From an uncultured Fodinibius sp. (GTDB taxonomy: Bacteria > Bacteroidota > Rhodothermia > Balneolales > Balneolaceae): a stretch of 64,000 bases of DNA. A model generated the notes under the pieces. The model was not told where the DNA came from and ran no database searches. It worked only from the letters and a program-made list of their open reading frames with translations. The stretch lies in the NCBI GenBank assembly GCA_913056235.1, contig CAJXMW010000005.1, forward strand, positions 186,001-250,000, in the 5' to 3' direction. Shown here piece by piece: positions 42,478 to 51,305 of the stretch (positions are counted from its first letter, which is position 1; the number at the start of each line of letters is the position of its first letter). The position numbers and the translations under genes were made by a program.

Positions 42478-43197
42478 ATGAAAGACCACGACATCCTATA
42501 CAAAAAGCAGATGCTGCAAGCCAAAAAGAACGGCTGGAAAATTGTTACCCGTCGGCCTATTAAACCACAGCCAAAGGACACAAAGGCTGCGGGTAAACCA
42601 GTCAAAAAGGTTGATGATTACTTTACCGGAGTTCCTGAGAATGGACAGGCTTATTATTGGCGTGAAAAAGGTAGTTGGAATAGTACCGAACCATTCCATT
42701 GTCCCTACGGAACCCCCGGCGACCGGTTGTACACTAAAGAAAACTTTCAGATTCACGATTGCAGCGACTTCGAGCAATCCGTGCTGGTCGAATATACCGC
42801 CGACGGTTGCGAACGCTGGGTACAACTCACCAACCGCGAATGGGAAAAGTACCGCGCCTGGAAGGAGCCCTTCGGCAAAAAGAGCAAGCTGTTCATGTTC
42901 AAATCACTGTCACGCTTTTGGGATGAAGTGACCGAGATCGACATAGAGCGCGTGCAGGATATATCAGGATTAGAAGCAAAAAACGAAGGAATTAAATTGG
43001 ATTTTCCCGGCGGGCATCACGGCGCTTATAAAAGAGCTAAAAACGACTTCTTTGAACTCTGGCAGGAAATGTACGCCGATACGCAATACGCACTAAGCAA
43101 CAACCCGTGGGTTTGGGTCGTCCGCTACAAACCGCTAGTGGTCAACGGCCGCCGCACCGATTTAGAAAACGAACTAGCAACCGCAACTAATTCATAA
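42478..43197 (+). CDS. ASCH/PUA-like phage protein
   Basis: The 239-residue protein (start at 42478, preceded directly by five 8-nt leader units) begins with KKQMLQAKKNGWKIVTRRPI, has GTPGDRLYTKENF and ITEI-type DIERVQDISGLEAKNEGIK, and ends WQEMYADTQ..NNPWVWVVRYK. This is the pattern of ASCH-like phage proteins that start with ML...I..G.KT.TRR, continue with YG.PGDRLWV.E and end with NPWVWVV.F. ASCH domains bind RNA or modified nucleotides; the phage role is not settled. Confidence 0.75.
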   Translation: MKDHDILYKKQMLQAKKNGWKIVTRRPIKPQPKDTKAAGKPVKKVDDYFTGVPENGQAYYWREKGSWNSTEPFHCPYGTPGDRLYTKENFQIHDCSDFEQSVLVEYTADGCERWVQLTNREWEKYRAWKEPFGKKSKLFMFKSLSRFWDEVTEIDIERVQDISGLEAKNEGIKLDFPGGHHGAYKRAKNDFFELWQEMYADTQYALSNNPWVWVVRYKPLVVNGRRTDLENELATATNS

Positions 43198-43220
43198 TTC
43201 AACATTCCTAATTCACAATT

Positions 43221-43331
43221 ATGCCTTTTACCCAAAGTCCATTCCCGGCCAGAAAACCAAAACCGATCCCCAGAATACCACGCCGGGAATGGCAACCTTT
43301 TGTACTCCAAGCGCTTGTACCCAGCGCTTAG
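43221..43331 (+). CDS. Possible tiny Pro/Arg-rich protein
   Basis: A 36-codon ORF with a Pro/Arg-rich sequence (FPARKPKPIPRIPRREWQPF). It stands in the gap after the ASCH-like gene and follows an AATTC-rich periodic leader ending at its ATG. It may be a real micro-protein or chance; no homology can be claimed. Confidence 0.3.
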   Translation: MPFTQSPFPARKPKPIPRIPRREWQPFVLQALVPSA

Positions 43332-43463
43332 CTCTCTAGACCCCATCACCCTTCAGTGATGAGCTGATCCGGAGCCGTCGGCTGGAACTAAACGCCGCGG
43401 TGACTTACAGACGGAACTTAATACTTAAAACTTTCGACTTAACACTACCAAAACAACAGTACG

Positions 43464-43784
43464 ATGGCTATTGACCAAAACAAAGAGTACAACCCCAAAA
43501 CTATTCCCCAGCTACGGATCGACACCGAAGCCCTGCACACGGCACGTCGCAAAGTGCAGAGCAAGCAGCCCGATGATAAAGTCCAACTGACGGCTGACGA
43601 GCGCGAAGCCGTGCTGCGGCTCATCAGCGAAGGCAAAAAGCAACTCTATCCCAACCAAATGGCCGTGGACCGCTACCAGTACCAGCTCAATCAACTATCC
43701 AAGATTGACAAAGCCGAAAACCCTGAGCAGTGGGAAAAGATGGCTGCGAAAATACAGCAATTCGAAGAAAAATATTGCGTGTAG
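43464..43784 (+). CDS. Unknown helical protein upstream of the methyltransferase
   Basis: The 106-residue charged protein is predicted to be mostly helical (IDTEALHTARRKVQ, LTADEREAVLRLISEGKKQLYPNQMAVDRYQYQLNQLSKI). It ends 1 base before the methyltransferase start, so the two are probably made together. No family recognised. Confidence 0.6.
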   Translation: MAIDQNKEYNPKTIPQLRIDTEALHTARRKVQSKQPDDKVQLTADEREAVLRLISEGKKQLYPNQMAVDRYQYQLNQLSKIDKAENPEQWEKMAAKIQQFEEKYCV

Positions 43785-43785
43785 A

Positions 43786-45297
43786 ATGGAAGACTACCCA
43801 CTAATTTTAGAAATAGATTTGTTTTGCGGTGCCGGTGGCACAACGACAGGATCGGTCCGCGCACGATTAGGTGAATACCAGCCGGTTAAGGTGATTGCTT
43901 GCGTTAATCATGATGAAAAGGCCATTGAAAGCCACAAGGCCAACCATCCCAATACGTTGCATTTTAATGAAGATATTCGCTCACAGCATGTAATTGATGA
44001 GCTTCAACGGTTGGTTGGATATTATAGAAAAAGATATCCTGACGCTTATATACTGTTGTGGGCTTCAATGGAATGCACTAATTATTCGAAAGCCAAAGGA
44101 GGGGAGCCTAAGGATCCGGATAGTCGCAGCCTGCCTAACGAAATGTTCCGGTATATAGATGCGATTCAGCCCGACTTTTTTGAGTATGAGAATGTCGAAG
44201 AATTTATGGCGTGGGGACCGCTCGATGAAAATGGCCGCCCTAAATCAATGAAGCGCGGGCAAGAGTATTTACGGTGGGTTCAGGCTATTAAGGACCGTGG
44301 ATATCGTTATGAAAAGCGTATGCTCGATGCCGCTGATTACGGGGCTTACACAAGCCGGAGCCGACTGTTTGGCAAGTTTGCCAAGAGAGACCTGCCTATT
44401 GTATGGCCCGAAGCCACACATTCCGAAGAACCAAAAGACAATATGTTTGGCAAGCTGGAACCCTGGAAACCCGTACGGGAATGCCTGGACTTCCATATTG
44501 AAGGCAAAAGTATTTTTACCCGGAAACATCCACTGGTAGAAAATACTCTTAAACGTATTTATGCGGGACTTCAAAAATATGTTGGAGACAATGACAGCTT
44601 TTTAATGAAGTATTATGGCAACGGGCACAATCTGGAATCCATCGAGAAACCCGCCGGAACCCTTACCAAAAAAGACCGTTTTGCTCTCATTCAAACCGCA
44701 TGGTTAGACAAACAGTACCGTAGTAAATATAACCATCAGAGTATTAGTGAGCCTGCCGGTACCATTTTGGCAAATGACAAACATTGCCTGGTAACGGCAT
44801 GGTTGGATAAAGCCTACACCGGCAAAAGCAATCATCAAAGTATTGATGAGCCCTCCGGAGTTATCCTCACAAAAGATAAATACGCTTTAGTGCAGGCTCA
44901 TTTTATTGATCGACAATTTGGCAGTGGAGATCAAAACCACCAAAGTGTTGAAAAGCCGCTGGGGACAATAACGACATATCCCAAGTCGAATTTAGTATCA
45001 GTAAGTGCAATTCCGGGGACTGTGGAAGATCGATTAGCACCGAAAGATTCCGACACCCAGACTATGACAAAGATTAAAAAGTTTTGCCGGCAGCGCGGTA
45101 TCGTAGATATCAGAACGCGTATGCTGCAGGTTCCGGAGCTGAAAAGGATTCAGGGATTTGGAGACGATTACTATTTGGCCGGTACCCAAACCGAGCAAAA
45201 GAAATTTATTGGCAATTCAGTTGTGCCGGTAGTAGTAAAAGCCATGATGGAAGCATTGGCTAAGGAATTAAAATCAGAATCTGTAGAAGCAGCATAG
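43786..45297 (+). CDS. C5-cytosine DNA methyltransferase (orphan, phage type)
   Basis: Motif I DLFCGAGG (residues 11-18), a catalytic cysteine in MECTNYSKAKGG (Cys97; the usual PC is replaced by EC), ENV at 135-137 and the C-terminal GNSVVP place it in the Dcm family. Residues 271-405 in the target-recognition region are four repeats of about 34 residues (pattern AWLDK-Y-N-NHQSI-EP-GTI-L-K-LV). I start it at 43786, 1 base after the upstream stop, since the extension to 43705 overlaps that gene. No endonuclease gene is nearby, so it probably protects the element's DNA from host restriction. Confidence 0.88.
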   Translation: MEDYPLILEIDLFCGAGGTTTGSVRARLGEYQPVKVIACVNHDEKAIESHKANHPNTLHFNEDIRSQHVIDELQRLVGYYRKRYPDAYILLWASMECTNYSKAKGGEPKDPDSRSLPNEMFRYIDAIQPDFFEYENVEEFMAWGPLDENGRPKSMKRGQEYLRWVQAIKDRGYRYEKRMLDAADYGAYTSRSRLFGKFAKRDLPIVWPEATHSEEPKDNMFGKLEPWKPVRECLDFHIEGKSIFTRKHPLVENTLKRIYAGLQKYVGDNDSFLMKYYGNGHNLESIEKPAGTLTKKDRFALIQTAWLDKQYRSKYNHQSISEPAGTILANDKHCLVTAWLDKAYTGKSNHQSIDEPSGVILTKDKYALVQAHFIDRQFGSGDQNHQSVEKPLGTITTYPKSNLVSVSAIPGTVEDRLAPKDSDTQTMTKIKKFCRQRGIVDIRTRMLQVPELKRIQGFGDDYYLAGTQTEQKKFIGNSVVPVVVKAMMEALAKELKSESVEAA

Positions 45298-45328
45298 TAG
45301 AACAAACTCTTAACAAAAAAATAATCCC

Positions 45329-45850
45329 ATGATTACCGAAGACGAGCTATTAGACCGCGAATGGATATCACAAGAAGAAATAGAATACCTGTCAGATAAA
45401 TTTGATCTGTCTGATAAAGTCATTGCCAATAAACTAGGGCTGTCAGTCACTACTTGGAACCAGTATTTGAGACAAGACGGTATCCCCCAGAAGCATTTTA
45501 AAAATCTTATTCCCTTCTTTTTGCGACAGTTTGCCGAGCAGGATGAGGCCGAGGATGGGCAACCAGCAGACGGCAAAAGCGAAACGGATATTGAGCAAGA
45601 TGTTGATGAAGTGGAAGTATCCGATAGCCAATTGCAGGAAAACGAAAAAGGGCAGCCGGATGAATCACGCAATACGAAATACGCATCACTGCAGGAAGCC
45701 TTTTCCGAAAAATTCAATCACTTGAGCTTCGACCGTATCATTTTTAGTGCAGCAAACGACAACCTGGGCGAAGCCATGAAAGAAGCCGCCGAATACTCCA
45801 CCGTAATCGAAGTTCCGGTGCATGTACAGGTCAAAAACAAGGTATTTTAG
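45329..45850 (+). CDS. Helix-turn-helix-like protein with acidic linker
   Basis: The 173-residue protein has an N-terminal HTH-like part (FDLSDKVIANKLGLSVTTWNQYLRQDG, about residues 28-54), an acidic disordered middle (70-115) and a C-terminal alpha/beta segment. It lies 31 bases after the methyltransferase gene. It may be a sequence-specific regulator; family not recognised. Confidence 0.55.
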   Translation: MITEDELLDREWISQEEIEYLSDKFDLSDKVIANKLGLSVTTWNQYLRQDGIPQKHFKNLIPFFLRQFAEQDEAEDGQPADGKSETDIEQDVDEVEVSDSQLQENEKGQPDESRNTKYASLQEAFSEKFNHLSFDRIIFSAANDNLGEAMKEAAEYSTVIEVPVHVQVKNKVF

Positions 45851-46053
45851 GTATCAATCCTAGAATAGCCCAAAACACCAATGTTATACCATGTACCCCG
45901 TCGAGTTATCCGCTCAGAACCGAAATATAAAAGCGGTTATTTGGGCAGAATCGGCATCTGACGGGTCGCAGGTCATAAAAGCATTATGAGTTTATTAACA
46001 CCCATTGAGGCGCTCAGCGCTTCAAATTTTAATCGCAAAACAAACACAACCTT

Positions 46054-46311
46054 ATGTCAAAACCCAAAGCAGAACTAAAAGACATCGTACTTTTCCAAGC
46101 TACCAAACAGGAACAGCCCAACGTGGCCGAGCGGTACCCCGACGATCACGACTTGGTATTCGCCGCCATCGTCAACCGCGCCAGCGAAGGCGACGACTGC
46201 GAAGCCAACCTGACCGTATTCCTGGACGGCGGCGGCATCAAGCCGGTAAAGAACGTACCCTACGCCACCTACGCCAGCGACGAGCAAGCCCGCTGGAAGA
46301 AAGGCTCATAG
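46054..46311 (+). CDS. Small conserved-style phage protein
   Basis: The 85-residue protein has KDIVLFQATKQEQPNVAERYPDDHDLVFAAIVNRA and NLTVFLDGGGIKPVKNVPYA; mixed alpha/beta. Similar small proteins are frequent in phage early regions, without known role. A strong terminator follows at 46338. Confidence 0.6.
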   Translation: MSKPKAELKDIVLFQATKQEQPNVAERYPDDHDLVFAAIVNRASEGDDCEANLTVFLDGGGIKPVKNVPYATYASDEQARWKKGS

Positions 46312-46337
46312 CCCTAACGGTCAATCAGACAAATAAA

Positions 46338-46375
46338 ACCGTTCCCCCCGAATTTCAGGGGAACGGTACTTTATA
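46338..46375 (+). terminator. Strong hairpin terminator
   Basis: Perfect 10-bp arms ACCGTTCCCC and GGGGAACGGT with a 10-base loop, followed by ACTTTATAA. On the other strand the hairpin is followed by TTTATTTG, so it may work both ways. Confidence 0.7.
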
Positions 46376-46405
46376 ACCTTCAACCTAAAACGTTCAACTG
46401 ATTTA

Positions 46406-46513
46406 ATGTTTGTTTTTCCCCCGTACCCCCATTTCAAAAATAGAATCCCGCGCGACCAATACGAGCAGCAACCGCGGCTGATTTCGTCTGACGGGCAAAA
46501 TTTCGACGCTTAG
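46406..46513 (+). CDS. Possible tiny protein after the terminator
   Basis: A 35-codon ORF (FVFPPYPHFKNRIPRDQYEQ start) preceded by about three 8-base leader-like units. It is too short to judge by content and is offered only because the leader abuts its ATG as in clear genes. Confidence 0.25.
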   Translation: MFVFPPYPHFKNRIPRDQYEQQPRLISSDGQNFDA

Positions 46514-46544
46514 CAAGCTTTAACCATTTAAACCACATAATACC

Positions 46545-46784
46545 ATGCGATTTTTCTTAATTGAATTTTTCAAGTCAGGTGAAGGTAGTTGGTATAAAGT
46601 CCAGCGATCAGCGACGCTACACGAGGCCGTTGATAAGCATAGTTCAGATAAAGCCTATATGAAAACTGAACCGCTATCAGATTTTCAGGCAGGTCAATTA
46701 TTGCATCAAAATAATATCCTTCACGAATGTGGTGTGAATTGCTGGCAAATTAAAGATGAATCGCTCAAAAACTACTACTTATGA
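46545..46784 (+). CDS. Unknown small protein, coupled to the next gene
   Basis: A 79-residue soluble protein (FLIEFFKSGEGSWYKVQRSATLHEAVDKH) whose stop overlaps the next start (ATGA at 46781). No family recognised. Confidence 0.55.
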   Translation: MRFFLIEFFKSGEGSWYKVQRSATLHEAVDKHSSDKAYMKTEPLSDFQAGQLLHQNNILHECGVNCWQIKDESLKNYYL

Positions 46785-47083
46785 AGTTCTGGAAATATAA
46801 AATAAGCATTTGGGACCGGTTAAAGTTTGCATGGCATGCCTTTTGGCTACAACCGATCTCCAAAACCTATCCATTTGCAGTCAGAAACGATGATCTAAAA
46901 CAGCGCTATATCGCCTGCGATGTGCGCGGCATTGGAAACGAGCAAGGCTGTGCCGACGATGCAAGGCACTGCCTTAGCCGTCCCACGATATGTGTATCCA
47001 TTTATATGAATGAGCACCACCATGTTTGCGACTATCACAACAAAGAACGGAGCTGGCTAGAGAAATTGGGAACTGATGACTGA
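46781..47083 (+). CDS. Unknown small protein with cysteine-histidine cluster
   Basis: The 100-residue protein is basic and aromatic in its first third, then has CDVRGIGNEQGCADDARHCLSRPTICVS and HHHVCDYH, spacing that could bind zinc. Coupled to the upstream gene by overlap. Confidence 0.55.
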   Translation: MKFWKYKISIWDRLKFAWHAFWLQPISKTYPFAVRNDDLKQRYIACDVRGIGNEQGCADDARHCLSRPTICVSIYMNEHHHVCDYHNKERSWLEKLGTDD

Positions 47084-47145
47084 CAACTGGATACTGGAAT
47101 TATCCTACTACCTAACAAGTACTAATTAATTAATAATTATAAATT

Positions 47146-47322
47146 ATGGATCAGCGAAAAATCACCGAGTATATAATTGCCGCTTCAAAAGAATCCGAAG
47201 AACTAGACTATAAGGTATGCCAGTTTATTGAGTCGGGTTGGCAGCCCTATGGAGATTTGCAAGTTAATGGAGAGTGGTTATACCAGCCACTGGTAAAATA
47301 CGAAGAATCAGATACTACCTAG
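47146..47322 (+). CDS. DUF1737-like small protein
   Basis: A 58-residue protein whose sequence (ELDYKVCQFIESGWQPYGDLQVNGEWLYQPLVKYE) matches the DUF1737 pattern of small proteins with L-V-L-GW-P-GG---Y-A-VK. Common in phages and bacteria, function unknown. Two genes upstream of replication. Confidence 0.6.
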   Translation: MDQRKITEYIIAASKESEELDYKVCQFIESGWQPYGDLQVNGEWLYQPLVKYEESDTT

Positions 47323-47365
47323 AAAGTACTACATAAATAGTTTTAAAAATGAAAATAACAGTAGA

Positions 47366-50113
47366 ATGACTTCTACACGGGTACAAAAAATAATCAGCGA
47401 ATTAGAACACGCCGGGTGTAAGATAAATAAGCAAGGCGGTGATCGATGGCAGGCCCAATGCCCGGCCCACGAAGATGATAACCCCAGCCTGTCAGTCCGC
47501 GAAAGCAGGGACGGTAAAATAGGGATCTATTGCCATGCCGGTTGCGAAACCGAAGATGTATTAAAAGAACTGGGGCTAAACTTTGAAATCCTTTTCCCGG
47601 ATGATGATAAATCCAAGGGCTCATTTGGCAACAAAAAAATCGTTAAAACATATCCCTATAGGAATGAGGATGGGGAAATGCTATTTGAAGCCGTCCGGCT
47701 CCATCCGAAAGATTTTCGTCAACGCCAACCAGACACCGGCGGTGGTTGGAAATGGAGTATTAAGGGCGTACGGCGGGTTATTTACAATTTGCCCGAAGTA
47801 AACAAAGCCATCGAAAATGATAAGCCGGTATTTCTAGTAGAGGGCGAAAAAGATGCCGATGCATTGATGAAGCGCGGCATTACGGCCACTACTTGCCCGA
47901 TGGGAGCCGGGAAATGGCGCAAAGAGTATAACAAATATTTAGAAGGCGCCAAGCTGTTCATTTTACCCGATAATGATAAACCCGGTAAAGAACATGCCGC
48001 GAATTTGGCCGATGAGCTTACCAATCATGCCAATTCGGTTCACGTATTGCTACTTCCCGACCTGCGAACCAAAGAAGATGTCAGCGATTGGCTTACCAAG
48101 GGCGGCACGGCCGAAGACCTACTGGAACTGGCTTTTGATACCGAGCCCGTAAGCTCAAAATCAGAAGCGGAAGCCTACCTGGGGATAAATTCCGAGATCG
48201 ACGAAAACGATCCCCGTAATATTAAGGACCAATTCTTTGAGCAGAACCTGAAAATTTACAGCAATGATGAAGATGAGCGGGTGATTGCCGACTTCAACAT
48301 TGATATCGAAAGCATCGTAAAAGATGCCAGAGAGGGACAAATATTTTACATCAAAATTAAGGAATTAGACCGCGGCCGGCCCCGCACAACCGATACTATC
48401 GAAATTAAGCCGGAATACCTGGATGATCTTCGATCATTTTACAAGGCCATACGGCCGTACAGCATGGGCGAAATTCTGCAATACCGATCTAAGAAAACCA
48501 AGCCGCTGAATATTTTTAAATGGCTATTGCAAAATTTTGATAAACCCATTGTCCGGCGGCCCGATCACGTAGGCTATACAGAAGCAAATGACCGTCCCTT
48601 TTGGATTTTTGGCAATGCGCTCATCTGTCCCCCATGGAAAGATAAAGAGGCTAAAATTGTAACCCCCAACGACGCAGGCGAATACATTGTGGATGAGAAG
48701 CTGGGCTTTACGCTGCCGCTCTATGAAAACGAAATCGAAAAAGAGCAGCATGCCCCATCCATCAATACCAATATTGCCAACGTTGATTCCTTTCTCGGAG
48801 AAGTAAAAACCAAGCTTATTACGCTTATCGGCGGCGGGGATCCCGAAGGGCGGGCTCACAATTACGCAAAGATTCTGTTGGGCTATGTTGTTTACCATCT
48901 CTATGAGCAGCAACTATACTACCAGAATGATATCAACGGGCACACCGTCATGCTCTACGTGTTTGGCCCCAAAGGCACCGGAAAAACCACCTATTTTAAT
49001 ACGCTGCTGCGAGCCTTTTTTGGACTCCACAAAACCAAAGAGATTAAAGGAAATACCGTATCCATCCCGGGACTTGAAAATACGATGGGCATGTATAGCC
49101 AGTTGCCCGTTTGTTACGATGAGTTTAATCCAGAGTACTCCGATGTGACCTACCAGCACATGAATAGTTATTACCACCGTACTTCCCGGAATGTGAGCGA
49201 TGCCGACCGTAAAAACCGCAACAAATTCACCCCCATTCGGTCAACACTGTCTATTACTTCCAACTATCGTATTAATTTGGATATCGATCAGGCCGATGCC
49301 ACTGAGAGCCGCACGATCTATTTTCAGTACAAAAAGGAATATCGATCAGAAGATGATGAGTTATTCGAATGGTTTAAAGACAACCTGGATAACCTGAGTC
49401 GCATTACAGCCTATATGCTGCTCAATCAGACGGATGAAAAACGCAAAAAACTGAAAGAAAAGGCCTCAGAGCTATACACTGATATGAAAAAGCAGTTAGA
49501 TAAAAAGGCCGACGAGCAGCCCAAAAAATTTGCCGTTGAACACCGCCTGACGGACAATTATACCCGGCTCCTAGCCTGTTACGAACTCATTTTCGGCCGC
49601 GATCCCGACTTTAGAAAGTTTGTTTACGAGGAATTACTGGAGCGCTTTGCCGCAGCTAAGACCAACAATAAAGAAAACGAGTTACTGCAGCAGCTTAGCT
49701 ATCTGGCTTCCAGCGGCCGCCTTAAAGAGTACTGGCATTACTGCTACAACGACAGCAAAAAAGAGCTGTATGTCGATCTTACCCAGTGCTACCAAACCTA
49801 TGAAGATTACAAGCGCGGCGACGCTATGTCGCTCAATCAGTTCCGCGAAATTATGAAAGGTCATTTCAGCGAATGCGGCGGATTTATGGTTAGTTCCAAA
49901 CGCTGGTATGGTTCCTACTATGATGATAGTAACAACAAACAAAATGTGGATAAAGTGCAGCACTCGTACATCCTGGAATATAAGCAACTGTTAAAGCCCG
50001 GAAGTATGCTGCAAGATGCGTTTCCTCCCGAGGATGAAGGCACCAAACAGAGGCTAAAAAAGATGAAAAAGCAAAAGCAGCAATTTGAGGACGAAGAAGA
50101 CGTCCCATTCTAA
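47366..50113 (+). CDS. Primase-helicase replication protein (CHC2-like zinc finger, Toprim, SF3-like helicase)
   Basis: The 915-residue protein joins three parts: a CHC2-like zinc finger (Cys32, His35, Cys56, Cys60; residues 30-62), a Toprim domain (VFLVEGEKDADAL at 155-167 with Glu159, and PDNDKPGKEH around 201-210), and a C-terminal helicase with Walker A GPKGTGKT at 534-541 and LPVCYDEFN as Walker B at 580-588. It should prime and unwind element DNA during replication. It is the only visible replication protein and lies directly upstream of an iteron-like array. Length suits large phage or plasmid primase-helicases. Confidence 0.9.
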   Translation: MTSTRVQKIISELEHAGCKINKQGGDRWQAQCPAHEDDNPSLSVRESRDGKIGIYCHAGCETEDVLKELGLNFEILFPDDDKSKGSFGNKKIVKTYPYRNEDGEMLFEAVRLHPKDFRQRQPDTGGGWKWSIKGVRRVIYNLPEVNKAIENDKPVFLVEGEKDADALMKRGITATTCPMGAGKWRKEYNKYLEGAKLFILPDNDKPGKEHAANLADELTNHANSVHVLLLPDLRTKEDVSDWLTKGGTAEDLLELAFDTEPVSSKSEAEAYLGINSEIDENDPRNIKDQFFEQNLKIYSNDEDERVIADFNIDIESIVKDAREGQIFYIKIKELDRGRPRTTDTIEIKPEYLDDLRSFYKAIRPYSMGEILQYRSKKTKPLNIFKWLLQNFDKPIVRRPDHVGYTEANDRPFWIFGNALICPPWKDKEAKIVTPNDAGEYIVDEKLGFTLPLYENEIEKEQHAPSINTNIANVDSFLGEVKTKLITLIGGGDPEGRAHNYAKILLGYVVYHLYEQQLYYQNDINGHTVMLYVFGPKGTGKTTYFNTLLRAFFGLHKTKEIKGNTVSIPGLENTMGMYSQLPVCYDEFNPEYSDVTYQHMNSYYHRTSRNVSDADRKNRNKFTPIRSTLSITSNYRINLDIDQADATESRTIYFQYKKEYRSEDDELFEWFKDNLDNLSRITAYMLLNQTDEKRKKLKEKASELYTDMKKQLDKKADEQPKKFAVEHRLTDNYTRLLACYELIFGRDPDFRKFVYEELLERFAAAKTNNKENELLQQLSYLASSGRLKEYWHYCYNDSKKELYVDLTQCYQTYEDYKRGDAMSLNQFREIMKGHFSECGGFMVSSKRWYGSYYDDSNNKQNVDKVQHSYILEYKQLLKPGSMLQDAFPPEDEGTKQRLKKMKKQKQQFEDEEDVPF

Positions 50114-50171
50114 AATTTTTTAGGCAACTTTTTAAGATGTGTAATAACGAGCCAAAAAATGGAATTTGAGT

Positions 50172-50383
50172 CTAACGTAACGATTTTTTCGACCCTTAAA
50201 CCCTTGATAATACTTAATTTAGTTAACGTTAGGTACTACGTAAGATTAACGTTAGAAAAGGGTTAGTTACGTTAGATTTACGTTAGGAAAATGGTAGTGA
50301 ATCTAACGTAAAATCTAACGTTGATTAAGTTCAATAAAAACAAGTAGATAGATGAAATTTTTGCCGAACGTTAGGAACGTTAG
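50172..50383. other. Iteron-like array, candidate replication origin
   Basis: Nine exact ACGTTAG/CTAACGT heptamers lie in 212 bases: 50172, 50226, 50249, 50269, 50280, 50303, 50315, 50368 and 50377, with copies at 50172, 50303 and 50315 on the minus strand. A degenerate copy is at 50238. The spacers are AT-rich. The array follows the primase-helicase gene in a 384-base gap with no gene. Clustered repeats next to a replication gene are typical of iteron origins. A cluster of regulator sites is the alternative. Confidence 0.7.
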
Positions 50384-50497
50384 ATTGCAAATGCACCCCA
50401 AGAAAAACACACATACCCAAAACACCCGAAACTAAATTATTTAAGTTTTTACCCCGAAAAGTTAATTCCTTATCAGAATCGTTTAAACGGAGGTTTT

Positions 50498-50809
50498 ATG
50501 TATTCATACTTTGGTTGGAATTACGAAAAATTAAATGAAAGAAAGCGAGAAATATTGGATGAGCTAGAGCCCTTATATCAAGAGGCGATGGTAAAAGGAT
50601 TATGGTTTTACACCCCATATCAAGATTTGTGGTTTGCGCCGAGCGAATTAAAAGAAAAGCAGGAAAATGGACGGTATATCTGGGGAAAAGAAAACTGGCA
50701 ACTTAGGCATCCACAGGAAAAACTAAGTCAGTTGTGCAGGGAAAAAGAAAAGCTAGAGCAGAAGATCGAAAATTTTAGAAATAGAATGGCTGAGAACGGA
50801 AATACTTAA
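50498..50809 (+). CDS. Unknown small protein downstream of the origin-like array
   Basis: The 103-residue protein is rich in aromatic residues (YSYFGWNYEKLNERKREI, GLWFYTPYQDLWF) and ends in a coiled segment (LCREKEKLEQKIENFRNRM). A good AGGAGG-like GGAGGT lies 5-10 bases before its ATG, uncommon in this window. No family recognised. Confidence 0.55.
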   Translation: MYSYFGWNYEKLNERKREILDELEPLYQEAMVKGLWFYTPYQDLWFAPSELKEKQENGRYIWGKENWQLRHPQEKLSQLCREKEKLEQKIENFRNRMAENGNT

Positions 50810-50870
50810 ACACCCCAACACATAAACACATTAGACCGTCAACACTTTAACACGTCAACACCCCAACACT
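50807..50870 (+). repeat. 8-nt periodic repeat before the 50890 gene
   Basis: Eight 8-base units (such as TAAACACC, CCAACACA, TCAACACT, TTAACACG, TCAACACC, CCAACACT) follow directly on the previous stop and end 19 bases before the next ATG. Confidence 0.7.
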
Positions 50871-50889
50871 TTCAAAAAAATCAACGGCT

Positions 50890-51189
50890 ATGTCAGACCA
50901 AAAAGACCTCACGCAGCAAGAGATTCAGAGATACAAAGACCTGGACACCAAGACCCCCGTACAGGCCCGTCAATACGTAATGGAAGACCTCGAAATAAGC
51001 AGATACCTATACTACGAATGGGTATATCCCTTAATCGAAGATGAATTTATCACCCGTTTCATATCCGAAGACCGGCAAAGTGGATCCGACGTTCGCATTC
51101 CCACCTACCGGCTTGATGAAGCCATTGCCTACATTAACAAAAAGTTTGATGGCAACGTGAAAACGGTAGCCGAAGACAAGGAATTTTGA
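50890..51189 (+). CDS. Unknown small protein, last gene before attC4
   Basis: A 99-residue protein with helical character (LTQQEIQRYKDLDTKTPVQARQYVMEDLEISRYLYYEWVYPLI) that could be a DNA-binding fold. It lies between the 8-nt leader and the second attC cluster. Family not recognised. Confidence 0.5.
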   Translation: MSDQKDLTQQEIQRYKDLDTKTPVQARQYVMEDLEISRYLYYEWVYPLIEDEFITRFISEDRQSGSDVRIPTYRLDEAIAYINKKFDGNVKTVAEDKEF

Positions 51190-51208
51190 ACCTGGCAATA
51201 CAAATGCC

Positions 51209-51301
51209 GTATAACGGTGGCGCGTATAAGCTGCGCGCATTCTTGAAATTATAATTTGAAAAGGACGCGCGAGGCGCGTCCGCTTAATACGCTGGTTATA
51301 C
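51209..51301 (+). other. attC site 4
   Basis: R'' GTATAAC (51209-51215), L'' GCGTATAAGC (51222-51231), L' GCTTAATACGC (51282-51292) and R' GTTATAC (51295-51301). L'' and L' match except for one extra base. A hairpin GGACGCGC/GCGCGTCC sits in the right half. 93 bp. Confidence 0.75.
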
Positions 51302-51305
51302 CAAC

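Noticed and set aside
45880-45890. GTTATACC as an attC right end
   Set aside because: No L' or left arm is found upstream that would pair with it.
46338-46367. The strong hairpin as an attC site
   Set aside because: Arms pair perfectly with no extra base and lack R-box heptamers, so it is a terminator.
50807-50870. CRISPR array in the 8-nt tandem repeat
   Set aside because: Units are 8 bases with no spacers and are degenerate; no cas genes are present.
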